This document shows, piece by piece, positions 17,445-26,997 of a stretch of 64,000 bases of DNA; within the stretch, counting starts at the first letter, position 1, and each line of letters starts with the position of its first letter. The notes beneath the pieces are model-generated. The model did not search any database. It was not told the origin of the DNA and was given only the letters and a program-made list of their open reading frames with translations. The translations under genes and the position numbers were made by a program. The stretch is from Citreicoccus inhibens. Its GTDB lineage: Bacteria; Myxococcota; Myxococcia; Myxococcales; Myxococcaceae. The stretch is taken from positions 124,001-188,000 of the forward strand of contig NZ_JAHNZT010000002.1 of the NCBI RefSeq assembly GCF_019039035.1, written 5' to 3'.

Positions 17445-18191
17445 TCAATCCTGCGCGGCGGAGCGCGAGCCGGGCACCGGGGCGTTGTCGAGCGTCCGGT
17501 ACGTCGCGACCACGGAGTACTTCGTGTCCTGTGTGTGATTGCGGCTGGCGGCGTGGAACAGCCGGGCATGGAACAGCAGCACGTCGCCCGGCTCCAACGC
17601 GACGTTTTCCGCGCAAGCGATGAGGGGAACATTCTCGGGGTGCTCGGGGCGCAGGAAGAGGCGCTCGTCGTAGCGCTCGGGGGCGAAGTCCATCCGATGG
17701 GTACCGGGGATGACCAGGAGCCCGCCGTTCCTTGGCGTCTCGCTGCCGAGCGCCAACCAGACAGAGATCAGCTCAGGCTGCGTGAAGGACCAATAGCGGA
17801 TGTCCTGGTGCCAGCCCGTCTCCGAGGAGTAGCGCGGCTGCTTGGTCATCACGCAGTTGTGATGCGAGCGCGCTTGCTTCACCGGGCCGCCCAGCAACTC
17901 GGACAGCGCTCCGAGCAGACGGTCCTCGGAGAACCACTGGGCGAAGGACTCGCCGCGCGCGTGGGCCTGGAGGAGGCGTCGGATGGTGCGGCCTCCCTCG
18001 GCGGCGCGGCTCTCGGGCGCTCCGGGGTAGCGCAGGTCGGCCTCGTACTCCGCGGGGCCCTGGTCCGCGGCGACCTGGTCCTTCGCGAGCGCGAGCATCC
18101 GCTCGGTGCGCTCCCTGGCGACGAAGGCGGGGAGGACGAGGAAGCCTTGGGCGGCGAACTGCTGGCTCTGCGCGGGGCTCAGGACGGACAT
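17445..18191 (-). CDS. Phytanoyl-CoA dioxygenase family protein
   Basis: Non-haem Fe(II)/2-oxoglutarate-dependent oxygenase of the PhyH family, 248 residues, cytosolic. The iron ligands are visible as H128 and D130 (GWHQDIRYW) and a distal histidine in LFHARLFHAASRN (H213), followed by Arg217 for 2-oxoglutarate. The NGGLLVIPGTHRMDF segment is characteristic. It lies downstream of the acyl-CoA dehydrogenase in the same direction, but a strong terminator separates them. The substrate cannot be predicted: the family includes lipid, ectoine and secondary-metabolite hydroxylases. A second PhyH protein lies at 24844. Confidence 0.9.
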   Translation of the reverse strand: MSVLSPAQSQQFAAQGFLVLPAFVARERTERMLALAKDQVAADQGPAEYEADLRYPGAPESRAAEGGRTIRRLLQAHARGESFAQWFSEDRLLGALSELLGGPVKQARSHHNCVMTKQPRYSSETGWHQDIRYWSFTQPELISVWLALGSETPRNGGLLVIPGTHRMDFAPERYDERLFLRPEHPENVPLIACAENVALEPGDVLLFHARLFHAASRNHTQDTKYSVVATYRTLDNAPVPGSRSAAQD

Positions 18192-18230
18192 GGCGTCCGT
18201 CTCTTAGCGAGAGTGCCTCGCGGACGCAGC

Positions 18231-18268
18231 CGGAAACGCAAACGGGGGCAGCCACGAAGCCGCCCCCG
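18231..18268 (-). terminator. Intrinsic terminator of the acyl-CoA dehydrogenase gene
   Basis: Read on the minus strand, CGGGGGC (complement of 18262-18268) pairs with GCCCCCG (complement of 18243-18249) around a 12-base loop. The T-rich tail TTTGCGTTT follows. It lies 30 bases after the dehydrogenase stop codon. Confidence 0.75.
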
Positions 18269-18298
18269 CGTGTCCTGCTCACCTCGGCGTGACGCCGC

Positions 18299-19960
<1,662 letters not shown>

Positions 19961-20088
19961 GGGGTGAAGCTAGCACCAGGACGCCCGGCGTGGCCGAGCG
20001 AAGACCACGGCAAATCCCTGGATATGCCACATCGTTGAAATCCGGGCGGGTGGAGTAGGCTGCGCCGGCAGTTCCAACCGGAGCCGTC

Positions 20089-21858
20089 ATGCCCGATTTC
20101 TTCAGGAGGCCGGGGTCCCCCCCTGCCAGCCCGTCCCAGCCCGACTCCGCCGAGGACCGCAACCGCACCGTCACCCCACTGGAGAGCCCCGCCGCGCCCC
20201 AGCCCGCGCCGGGCCCGGTGCTCTCGGCGCCGCCTCGGCCTCGCGCGGCGCCCGGTACGCCGCCGTCTTCCGGACTGCTGGAGGCGCCTCCGCGTCCGCG
20301 TGGCACCACGGGGCTGGGCCCCGCCCTGACTCCCGCCGCCGAGGCGGCCATGCGCCCCCCGCCGCGTCCCCCCGCGGCAACCCCGGCTCCTTTCGCGGGC
20401 GCGCCCGAGGTCGCCACCGAGCGCCGCTCGCTGCCGCCGGCCGCCTCGGGCTATGCGGGGCCGGAGCGCCGCGTCTCAGGGATGGCGGGCGTGCCCCCGG
20501 GCCCGGAGCGCCGCACCCCACTGCCGCCGCGCCGCGCCGCCGAGGCACCTCCTCCCGTGGACCGCTTCTGGCCTGCGCAGCCGCGCACGCTGGAGGACAC
20601 CGGCCTCAACGCCACCTTCATCGAGGAACTGGTCCTCAAGGCGCTGTTCTTCGCCGGCGAGATGCGCGGCATGGACATCGCTGGCCGGCTCCAACTGCCC
20701 ACCGCGCTGGTGGACGAGACCATCGAGGGGCTGCGCCGCCAGAAGTATGTGGACATCCGAGGGGGTGGTTCCTCGGGCGTGGGCAAGTCCACGATGATCT
20801 ACCAGCTCACCACGTTCGTCACGGACGTGATGCGGCAGATCCTGGATCGCAATCGCTACAACGGCCCGGCGCCCGTGCCCTTCCATGAGTGGGTGGCCGC
20901 GGTGCGGCGGCAGACCGTGCGCGGCAATCGCATCACCCGCGCGCGGATGGAGGACAAGTTCGGGGACCTCATCATCCGCGACTACATCTTTGACGGCATC
21001 GGTCCGGCGATGAACTCGGGTCGCGCCATCTTCTTCTATGGGCCGCCAGGCAATGGCAAGACAGCCATCTGCCAGGGCATGGTGAACTGCTTCGACGAGG
21101 ACATCTTCGTCCCGCATGCGCTGCTCATCGATGACTTCGTGGTGAAGATCTTCGACGTCAACCTGCACAAGCCCCTGCCGGACGAGCCGGGCGCGCCCGC
21201 GTACGATCGCCGCTGGGTGCGCTGCCGTCGGCCGCTGGTGGTGGTGGGCGGCGAGCTGACGCTGGAGATGCTCGACCTCGTCTACACGCCGGAGGTCAAG
21301 TACTACGAGGCCCCGTTCCAGATGAAGGCCAGCAACGGGATGCTCCTCATTGACGACTTCGGCCGTCAGAAGGTGTCCCCCAAGGACCTGCTCAACCGGT
21401 GGATCGTCCCGCTGGAGAGCGACGTGGACATCCTCACGCTGCACACGGGCAAGAAGGTGCAGGTGCCCTTCGACGTGTTCGCGGCGTTCTCCACGAACCT
21501 CGACCCCAGCGATCTGGTGGATGACGCCTTCCTGCGCCGCGTCCGCTACAAGCTGGAGGTCCAGCGTCCGGACGAGGAGCAGTTCCACGAAATCTTCCAG
21601 CTGATGTGCCACAAGCGCGGTGTGCCCTACGACGCGGGCGCGGTGGACTACCTCATCGACAAACACTACCGGCCCTTGGGGCGGCCCTTCGCGGCTTGCC
21701 AGCCTCGCGACCTGTTGGATCAGGTCATCGACATGGCGCACTACCAGGGCATCGTCCCGCGCCTGGAGCCGGCGCTCCTGGACTCGGCCGTGCACAGCTA
21801 CTTCGTGCGCTTCGACAAGCGGCCTTCCGCCGGAGGCTCCGCCGCGTCAGTCCGCTGA
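20089..21858 (+). CDS. AAA ATPase with long Pro-rich N-terminus
   Basis: 589 residues. The first ~165 are Pro/Ala-rich and disordered. A winged-helix-like segment (about 170-225, LEDTGLNATFIEELVLKALFFAGEMRGMDIAGRL) and a AAA+ core follow. The core Walker A is GPPGNGKT (about 320). Walker B-like acidic stretches are MLLIDDFGRQ (about 421) and LLIDDF (about 346), and a sensor-like FSTNLDPSDL is present. An additional P-loop-like GSSGVGKST occurs near residue 228. A good ribosome binding site (GGAG) precedes the ATG. The 3' end overlaps the convergent wbqC-like gene by 12 bases. The cellular role is unknown; such proteins are regulators or remodelling ATPases. Confidence 0.85.
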   Translation: MPDFFRRPGSPPASPSQPDSAEDRNRTVTPLESPAAPQPAPGPVLSAPPRPRAAPGTPPSSGLLEAPPRPRGTTGLGPALTPAAEAAMRPPPRPPAATPAPFAGAPEVATERRSLPPAASGYAGPERRVSGMAGVPPGPERRTPLPPRRAAEAPPPVDRFWPAQPRTLEDTGLNATFIEELVLKALFFAGEMRGMDIAGRLQLPTALVDETIEGLRRQKYVDIRGGGSSGVGKSTMIYQLTTFVTDVMRQILDRNRYNGPAPVPFHEWVAAVRRQTVRGNRITRARMEDKFGDLIIRDYIFDGIGPAMNSGRAIFFYGPPGNGKTAICQGMVNCFDEDIFVPHALLIDDFVVKIFDVNLHKPLPDEPGAPAYDRRWVRCRRPLVVVGGELTLEMLDLVYTPEVKYYEAPFQMKASNGMLLIDDFGRQKVSPKDLLNRWIVPLESDVDILTLHTGKKVQVPFDVFAAFSTNLDPSDLVDDAFLRRVRYKLEVQRPDEEQFHEIFQLMCHKRGVPYDAGAVDYLIDKHYRPLGRPFAACQPRDLLDQVIDMAHYQGIVPRLEPALLDSAVHSYFVRFDKRPSAGGSAASVR

Positions 21859-22638
21859 GCGCGGCGCGAACGGTCCCCAGGGCGAGGGCTGAAGCCAGGC
21901 TTTCACCTCGTCCAGGGGCACGTTGGCCAGTACATCCACGATGGACAATCCCAGCACGAAGCGTCCTTCGCGTCCCTGCGCATAGGTGGGGTGGCGGAAG
22001 CGCTGCCACAGCACGCGCACATCCGCGTCGCGGAATCGATCCACCCGCAGGTACAGCGACGAGCCCAGTCCCGAGTAATAGGTATGCGCCCCGAGCTGCC
22101 GACAGTACTCCACCAACCGCTGGCTCTTGTCCTCTCCCGTGCGCTCCATCGAGGACGCCAGGAGGATGCGCGGCGCGAGCCCCAGCGGCGCGTAGAACAG
22201 CGCCATGCTCGCGAGGAGCAGGCGCAGCAGCGAGCCCGGTCCCGATTCGCGCGCGGCCGCGTCGTAGAAGGGCTCCACGTGGGGCAACACCTGCGTGCGG
22301 AAGTACGGCCGCCGGCCATACAGCGTCACCAGCGTCTGCAAGTGCTTGCGCGCCCAGGGCTGGCTTGCGTCCACCGCGAGGTCTTTGATTCGAACGTCCC
22401 GATGCGGATCCTCCAGGGGAATGGACAGCCATTGGAAGCCCGGTTCGGAAGGGGGTGGGGTGGGCACGCCCACGGGCAAGGCCACGCGGGTGCGCCGCTG
22501 CCAGCCGCGCCGGAGCCACTGGACGTCATCCAGGACGAGCAGGGTGCCCGCTCGGGCCACCTGCTCGTAATAGTCCACCCAGGGCAGGTAATGGGGTTGC
22601 TCCGCGACCAGCACTCCAGGGTGACCCGACTCCGACAT
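21847..22638 (-). CDS. WbqC family protein
   Basis: Member of the WbqC family (263 residues), found in O-antigen and surface-polysaccharide loci and thought to act in modified sugar or glycolipid synthesis. Landmarks: the N-terminal EQPHYLPWVDYYEQVARAG (conserved Q-P-x-Y-L-P-W), LDDVQWLRRGWQRRTRV, and SQRLVEYCRQLGAHTYYSG near the middle. ATG 22638 starts where homology begins; an upstream in-frame ATG at 22698 would add 20 unconserved residues and cannot be excluded. There are no polysaccharide genes beside it, so it is an isolated copy. Confidence 0.88.
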   Translation of the reverse strand: MSESGHPGVLVAEQPHYLPWVDYYEQVARAGTLLVLDDVQWLRRGWQRRTRVALPVGVPTPPPSEPGFQWLSIPLEDPHRDVRIKDLAVDASQPWARKHLQTLVTLYGRRPYFRTQVLPHVEPFYDAAARESGPGSLLRLLLASMALFYAPLGLAPRILLASSMERTGEDKSQRLVEYCRQLGAHTYYSGLGSSLYLRVDRFRDADVRVLWQRFRHPTYAQGREGRFVLGLSIVDVLANVPLDEVKAWLQPSPWGPFAPRSAD

Positions 22639-22733
22639 GAATTGTTTGCGTCCACTGTCCGGCGGGGTGGACCTGGACTGCCTCCCGTCCACAACCATAC
22701 GATTCCGCGCTTCGCCCGTACAAACGAGCTTCG

Positions 22734-24836
22734 ATGCGACTCCTCGTCATCAACCTGATGGCGCCGCGAGCCCCGACGAGCGCCGCCCCGGCTGGTGAGT
22801 TGGAGCGGCTGGCCGCCATCATTCAGACCCAGTCGGACGTGGCACTGGCGGGGCTCGACCTGGGCGCGCTGATGCGCCTCATCTGCGAGCGCGCGCGGGT
22901 GCTGTGCGGCGCGGAGGGCGCGGCCGTGGGGTTGCCCCGGGTCGGGGGACGGCAGCTCACGTACCGCGTGGCCACCGGCAGCCTCTCTGGCTTCGTGGGG
23001 TTCATCGTGTCCCTGGAGGGCAGCCTGACCGGCGCGTGCTTCACGCGAGGCGAGGTGCTGCGCACGGACGATGCGCCTGCGGATCCCCGCGTGGACCGGC
23101 GCGCGGCGAGCGAGGTGGGGGTCCGCTCGATCATCATCGCGCCGCTGTGGCGAGACGCGCGCCCGGTGGGGGTGCTCACCGTCACGGCGCGCTCGCCCGA
23201 CGCGTTTCAGGACCGGGACGTGCGGACGCTGGAGTTGATGGCGGGGCTGTTGGGCTCGGCCATGGGCAACGCGTCCGAGGCCGCCGCGCGCCAGGCCCTC
23301 ATCGCCGAGCGCACCGCCGCGCTGGAGGCGCTCCGGGTCTCACAGGAGCGCTTCGAGTCGTTCATGAATCACAGCCCGGTGCTCGCCACCATCAAGAACG
23401 AGCAGGGGCGCCGGGTCTGGGTGAACGAGCGCTACCTGGCGTTCTTCGGGCTGCCGCGCGACACGGACGTGAGCCGGCTGAGCGACACGGACCTGATGCC
23501 CCTGTCCGCCGCCGAGGGCATTCGCGCGGGCGATCGCGAGGTCCTGGAGACGGGCCGCCTCACCGCGGGCGAGGGGATGGTGCCCGCGCGCGACGGCACC
23601 GAGCACCACTGGCTCACGTATCGCTTCCTCGCGAAGGATGCCCTGGGGCAGCGCTTCCTCGGGGCGGTGTCGCTGGACATCACCGAGCGCAAGCGCGCGG
23701 AGGAGGCGCTGCGGCGCTCGGAGGAGAGCTTCCGCGCGCTCATCGAAGGCTCGCCCGTGGCCATCTTCGTGCATCGCGGCGGACCGCTGCTCTACGTCAA
23801 TCCCGCGGCGCTGAGCTTCCTGGGGCTGACGGGACCGGAGCTGATTGGCGCCGCGCCGCTGGACTTCGTTCATCCGGAGGATCGGCGCGCGGCGGAGGAG
23901 ATCATCGCGGCGCCCCCGGGAGTGGCTCGCTCGGAGCACCGCGAGCTGCGCTTCCTGCGTCGCGATGGACGGGTGATGACCGCGGAGGTGAGCAGTCAGG
24001 GCCTGCTGTTTGATGGGCAGCTGTCCACCGTCGTCAGCGCGAGCGACCTGACGGATCGCCGCTCCATGCAGGCGCAGCTCGTGGTGTCGGATCGGCTGGC
24101 GGCGGTGGGCACGTTGGCTGCGGGCGTGGCGCATGAGATCAACAACCCGCTGGCGTTCGTGCTCTCCAACCTGTCGTTCGTCGCCACCGAGTTGCAGCGG
24201 CTGGCGCACGAGCTGCCCCCGGGCCGGGTGGCGGAGCTGGAGGAGGTGTTGCGCGAGGCCACGGATGGGGCGCACCGCGTGCGTCACATCGTGCGAGACC
24301 TGCGGACATTCTCGCGCGGGGACGACGACGCGGTGGCGCCGGTGCAATTGCAAGGCGTGTTGGAGTCCGCCATCACCATGGCGCGGGGCGAGCTGCGGCA
24401 TCGCGCGCGCATCGTGCGCGACTACGAGGACGTGCCCCCGGTGGAGGGAAGCGAGGGGCGCTTCGGGCAGGTGTTCCTCAACCTGCTCATCAACGCCGCG
24501 CAGGCCATCGCTCCCGGCGCTCCGGAGCGAAACGAAGTGCGCATCAGGCTGCGCGCCGTGGAGTCTCGGGTCATCGTCGAGGTGGCGGACACGGGCGCGG
24601 GCATGTCTCCCGAGGTCAGCGCGCGCATCTTCGATCCGTTCTTCACGACGAAGCCGGTAGGAGAGGGGACGGGCCTGGGGCTGTCCATCTGCCACGGCAT
24701 CGTCACGGGCTTTGGTGGGACGATCTCCGTCACGAGCGAGCCGGGGCGTGGCAGCACGTTCCGCGTCTCCTTGCCCCTGGTGCAACCCGCTCGCGCCGAG
24801 GGGATGCGCAAGGCGCGGTTGGACTTCGCGGGGTGA
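22734..24836 (+). CDS. GAF-PAS-PAS sensor histidine kinase
   Basis: Cytosolic sensor kinase of 700 residues with no membrane segment. A GAF domain lies at about 35-185 (LMRLICERARVLCGAEGAAVGL...DRDVRTLELMAGLLGSAM), a first PAS at about 203-320 (ending LDITERKRAEEALR) and a second PAS at about 328-440 (ending ASDLTDRRSMQ). HisKA follows with phospho-acceptor H467 (GVAHEINNPLAF), then the HATPase with N box LLINAAQAI, DTGAGM and GTGLGLS. No receiver domain is fused, and no response regulator lies next to it, so it is an orphan kinase typical of myxobacteria. The ligand is unknown. ATG 22758 is an alternative start. Confidence 0.95.
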   Translation: MRLLVINLMAPRAPTSAAPAGELERLAAIIQTQSDVALAGLDLGALMRLICERARVLCGAEGAAVGLPRVGGRQLTYRVATGSLSGFVGFIVSLEGSLTGACFTRGEVLRTDDAPADPRVDRRAASEVGVRSIIIAPLWRDARPVGVLTVTARSPDAFQDRDVRTLELMAGLLGSAMGNASEAAARQALIAERTAALEALRVSQERFESFMNHSPVLATIKNEQGRRVWVNERYLAFFGLPRDTDVSRLSDTDLMPLSAAEGIRAGDREVLETGRLTAGEGMVPARDGTEHHWLTYRFLAKDALGQRFLGAVSLDITERKRAEEALRRSEESFRALIEGSPVAIFVHRGGPLLYVNPAALSFLGLTGPELIGAAPLDFVHPEDRRAAEEIIAAPPGVARSEHRELRFLRRDGRVMTAEVSSQGLLFDGQLSTVVSASDLTDRRSMQAQLVVSDRLAAVGTLAAGVAHEINNPLAFVLSNLSFVATELQRLAHELPPGRVAELEEVLREATDGAHRVRHIVRDLRTFSRGDDDAVAPVQLQGVLESAITMARGELRHRARIVRDYEDVPPVEGSEGRFGQVFLNLLINAAQAIAPGAPERNEVRIRLRAVESRVIVEVADTGAGMSPEVSARIFDPFFTTKPVGEGTGLGLSICHGIVTGFGGTISVTSEPGRGSTFRVSLPLVQPARAEGMRKARLDFAG

Positions 24837-24843
24837 GGCGGCG

Positions 24844-25656
24844 CTAACGGCGGAAGACGGGGTGGAAGACGCGGGGCGCCTTCTTCTTGCGCACGCAGGT
24901 GGTGTCCACGCTCATGTAACAGGCTGAGAACGCGCGGCGCCGCAGTCCCGGCCGCCCGCGTCCGGAGCGGTGCCAGAGGTGGTTGTGGATGAGGATGGAC
25001 TCTCCGGCCTGGACGGGCAGGGGGACCGTGCGCGACTCGGCCGACTCGGCGCGCACACGGTCTTCGGGGATGACTCCGCCGAGCTGTGTCACCCGGCCCG
25101 CGTGATGGCTTCCGGGCACGACCTCCAGGCATCCGCCGTCGAGCGGGGCGTCGTCCAGCGCGGTCCAGATCTGCAGCTCGGGGTCGCGCGTGAGGCCCCA
25201 GAGCTTCCCGCCATCTTGATGCCAGGGGAGGTTGCTGCCTCCGGCCTGTCCCTTGTGGAAGAGGATGGCGCGGTAGAGAACGATGTCGCCGGGGATGCGC
25301 GTGTGGACGATGCGCTCGAACAGGGGGTTCTCGATCCACGCGAGGAAGCGAGGGTCCAGCTCCAGCTTCTCCAGCTTGCGATAGTCCAGGGACGGCCCCT
25401 GCCAGCCGAGCCCCAGCGGAGCATCCTCGTAGCGACCCGACGGAGCGTCCGGCTGGAAGAACATGCCGGGATACACCACGCGCCCGAGCATCAGGTCGTC
25501 TGCCCGTTCGCGCAGGGCGTGGAGGCCCTCGTCACCGAGGACCCGACCCAGGCGGGCATAGCCATGCTCGGCGTAGTGCGCGAGCGCCGCTGCCACGTCG
25601 AATCGCTCTGGGGCCACGCACAGCATGCCTGAGGGTATCTCCCGTCCTGGACTCAT
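24844..25656 (-). CDS. Phytanoyl-CoA dioxygenase family protein
   Basis: Second Fe(II)/2-oxoglutarate-dependent PhyH-family oxygenase in the window, 270 residues from ATG 25656 (ATG 25626 is an alternative). H146 and D148 (PWHQDGGKLW) and a histidine of HNHLWHRSG (H226 or H229) form the iron site. GGCLEVVPGSHHAGR is the usual strand before it. Convergent with the histidine kinase gene (7-base gap) and divergent from the alpha/beta hydrolase. It is not closely similar to the copy at 17445, so it is not a local duplication. The substrate is unknown. Confidence 0.9.
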   Translation of the reverse strand: MSPGREIPSGMLCVAPERFDVAAALAHYAEHGYARLGRVLGDEGLHALRERADDLMLGRVVYPGMFFQPDAPSGRYEDAPLGLGWQGPSLDYRKLEKLELDPRFLAWIENPLFERIVHTRIPGDIVLYRAILFHKGQAGGSNLPWHQDGGKLWGLTRDPELQIWTALDDAPLDGGCLEVVPGSHHAGRVTQLGGVIPEDRVRAESAESRTVPLPVQAGESILIHNHLWHRSGRGRPGLRRRAFSACYMSVDTTCVRKKKAPRVFHPVFRR

Positions 25657-25755
25657 GGCGCGGGACACATCGCCCGGTCGGGGGGCCGCCGTCCAGCATT
25701 CCTGTGCCGGTGGGTTGGCTGCTTGGAGTCCTTGCGCTGGCGTGCCGACCGCCGC

Positions 25756-26718
25756 ATGGTTGACGCTGGCATGCCCTACCGCCGCCTGACCCGCTTCGTC
25801 GTGGCCCCCGATGGAACCCGGGTGGCCAGTCATACGCACCACGGAGACCTGCCAGAGGCGCAGGCGGACGCGCTGCTGGCGCGCCGTCCCTCGGTGTTGT
25901 TGACCAATGGAATCGGCAGCTCCGAGAACTTCTGGCGCTACATCGTCGCCGACCTGGAGCAGGACCACCGGGTGGTGCACTGGAACTACCGGGGACATGG
26001 CAGCAGCGAGGAGTCGCGCTCGGACGACTACCGCATCCCGGTGCACGTGGACGACCTGGAGCGCGTCACCGAGGACATGATGGCGCGGGGCGATGGCAAG
26101 CCGCCGCACCACATCGCGTTCTCCATGGGCGTGCGCGTCCTCCTGGAGCTGTATCGCAAGCGTCCGGAGCTGGTCCCGGCGATGACGCTCATCGCGGGGG
26201 CTCCCGGAATGCCCGGCGCGGCGAACGGGCGGCTGAGCTCCCGGCTGATGTTCGGCGCCGCGCGACAGGCCTTCCGCGCGAGCACGCCGCTGGTCCCGCT
26301 CGCGGCGCCGGCGGCGCACGTGATGATGAACAGCCGCATCGCGTATCCCCTGGGGCGGGCCGTGGGGGTCCTCCGGCAGCGGGCGCCTCGGCAGGACATC
26401 GACGAGTTCATGCTCGCGCTGCGGCGCATGAGTCCACGGGCGTACTGGCTCACGCTGCGCGGGTTGATTGAAGGCAGCGCCTGGGACGTGGTCCCGAGTG
26501 TGACGGTGCCCACGTTCCTCATCGCCGCGCGCAATGACTTCCTCGTCCCCATGTTCGAGATGGAGCGCTTCCGTGCCGCGCTCCCGCATGCCCACTGGCT
26601 CCAGGTGGAGGACGCAGGCCACGCCGGGTTGCTGGAAGCGGGAACGGAGATCGCCACCGCGGTCCGTGGCTTCCTGATCAACCACGGACTGCGGACGCCC
26701 GTGGCCACGCCACTTTGA
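25756..26718 (+). CDS. Alpha/beta hydrolase
   Basis: Serine hydrolase of the alpha/beta fold, about 320 residues. Oxyanion region LLTNGIGSSENFW; HWNYRGHGSS; nucleophile elbow AFSMGVRV (Ser in FSMG); late catalytic Asp in IAARNDFLVP; and His in VEDAGHAGLLEAG. There is no signal peptide. Several starts are possible (TTG 25723, ATG 25756, ATG 25771); none has a convincing ribosome binding site, and the fold is complete from 25771. Divergent from the PhyH gene, which could make them functional partners. The substrate is unknown (ester, lactone or similar). Confidence 0.88.
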   Translation: MVDAGMPYRRLTRFVVAPDGTRVASHTHHGDLPEAQADALLARRPSVLLTNGIGSSENFWRYIVADLEQDHRVVHWNYRGHGSSEESRSDDYRIPVHVDDLERVTEDMMARGDGKPPHHIAFSMGVRVLLELYRKRPELVPAMTLIAGAPGMPGAANGRLSSRLMFGAARQAFRASTPLVPLAAPAAHVMMNSRIAYPLGRAVGVLRQRAPRQDIDEFMLALRRMSPRAYWLTLRGLIEGSAWDVVPSVTVPTFLIAARNDFLVPMFEMERFRAALPHAHWLQVEDAGHAGLLEAGTEIATAVRGFLINHGLRTPVATPL

Positions 26719-26822
26719 GTCCAGACCGCGCGGGGAAGTTTCCCCCCGGCCCATGTGAGCGCGTCTGTCTTCACGGTGACCCTGGCGCCGTGCTGGCTTT
26801 GCCTCCTAGTGAATGCTGTGCA

Positions 26823-26856
26823 TTGACGCGTCAATGGCGCGTCAACGACACGTCAA
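26823..26856. promoter_or_regulatory. Phased direct repeats, probable regulator-binding site
   Basis: GCGTCAA at 26828, GCGTCAA at 26839 and ACGTCAA at 26850: three copies with an exact 11-base period, one helical turn. The first copy is also half of a perfect palindrome TTGACGCGTCAA (26823-26834). The array ends about 140 bases before the start of the secreted Cys-repeat protein at 26998. This is the pattern of cooperative binding by a response regulator or similar activator. Confidence 0.5.
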
Positions 26857-26997
26857 GGATGCGCCATGCATGGGTTTGGGACGTGCGTCCTCTCTCAGCG
26901 GCCGGTGGCACGCGGACTGAATAGGACTGCGCTTGGGAGCGGGAGGCGCTCTGCCTGTGGGCGCCTCTGTTCCTCCAACCTCACCCCAGGGAGCTTC

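Noticed and set aside
25657..26754. N-terminal extension of the PhyH frame at 24844 (636 residues in total)
   Set aside because: The extension is antisense to the alpha/beta hydrolase, whose fold and catalytic residues are complete. The PhyH homology begins near 25656.
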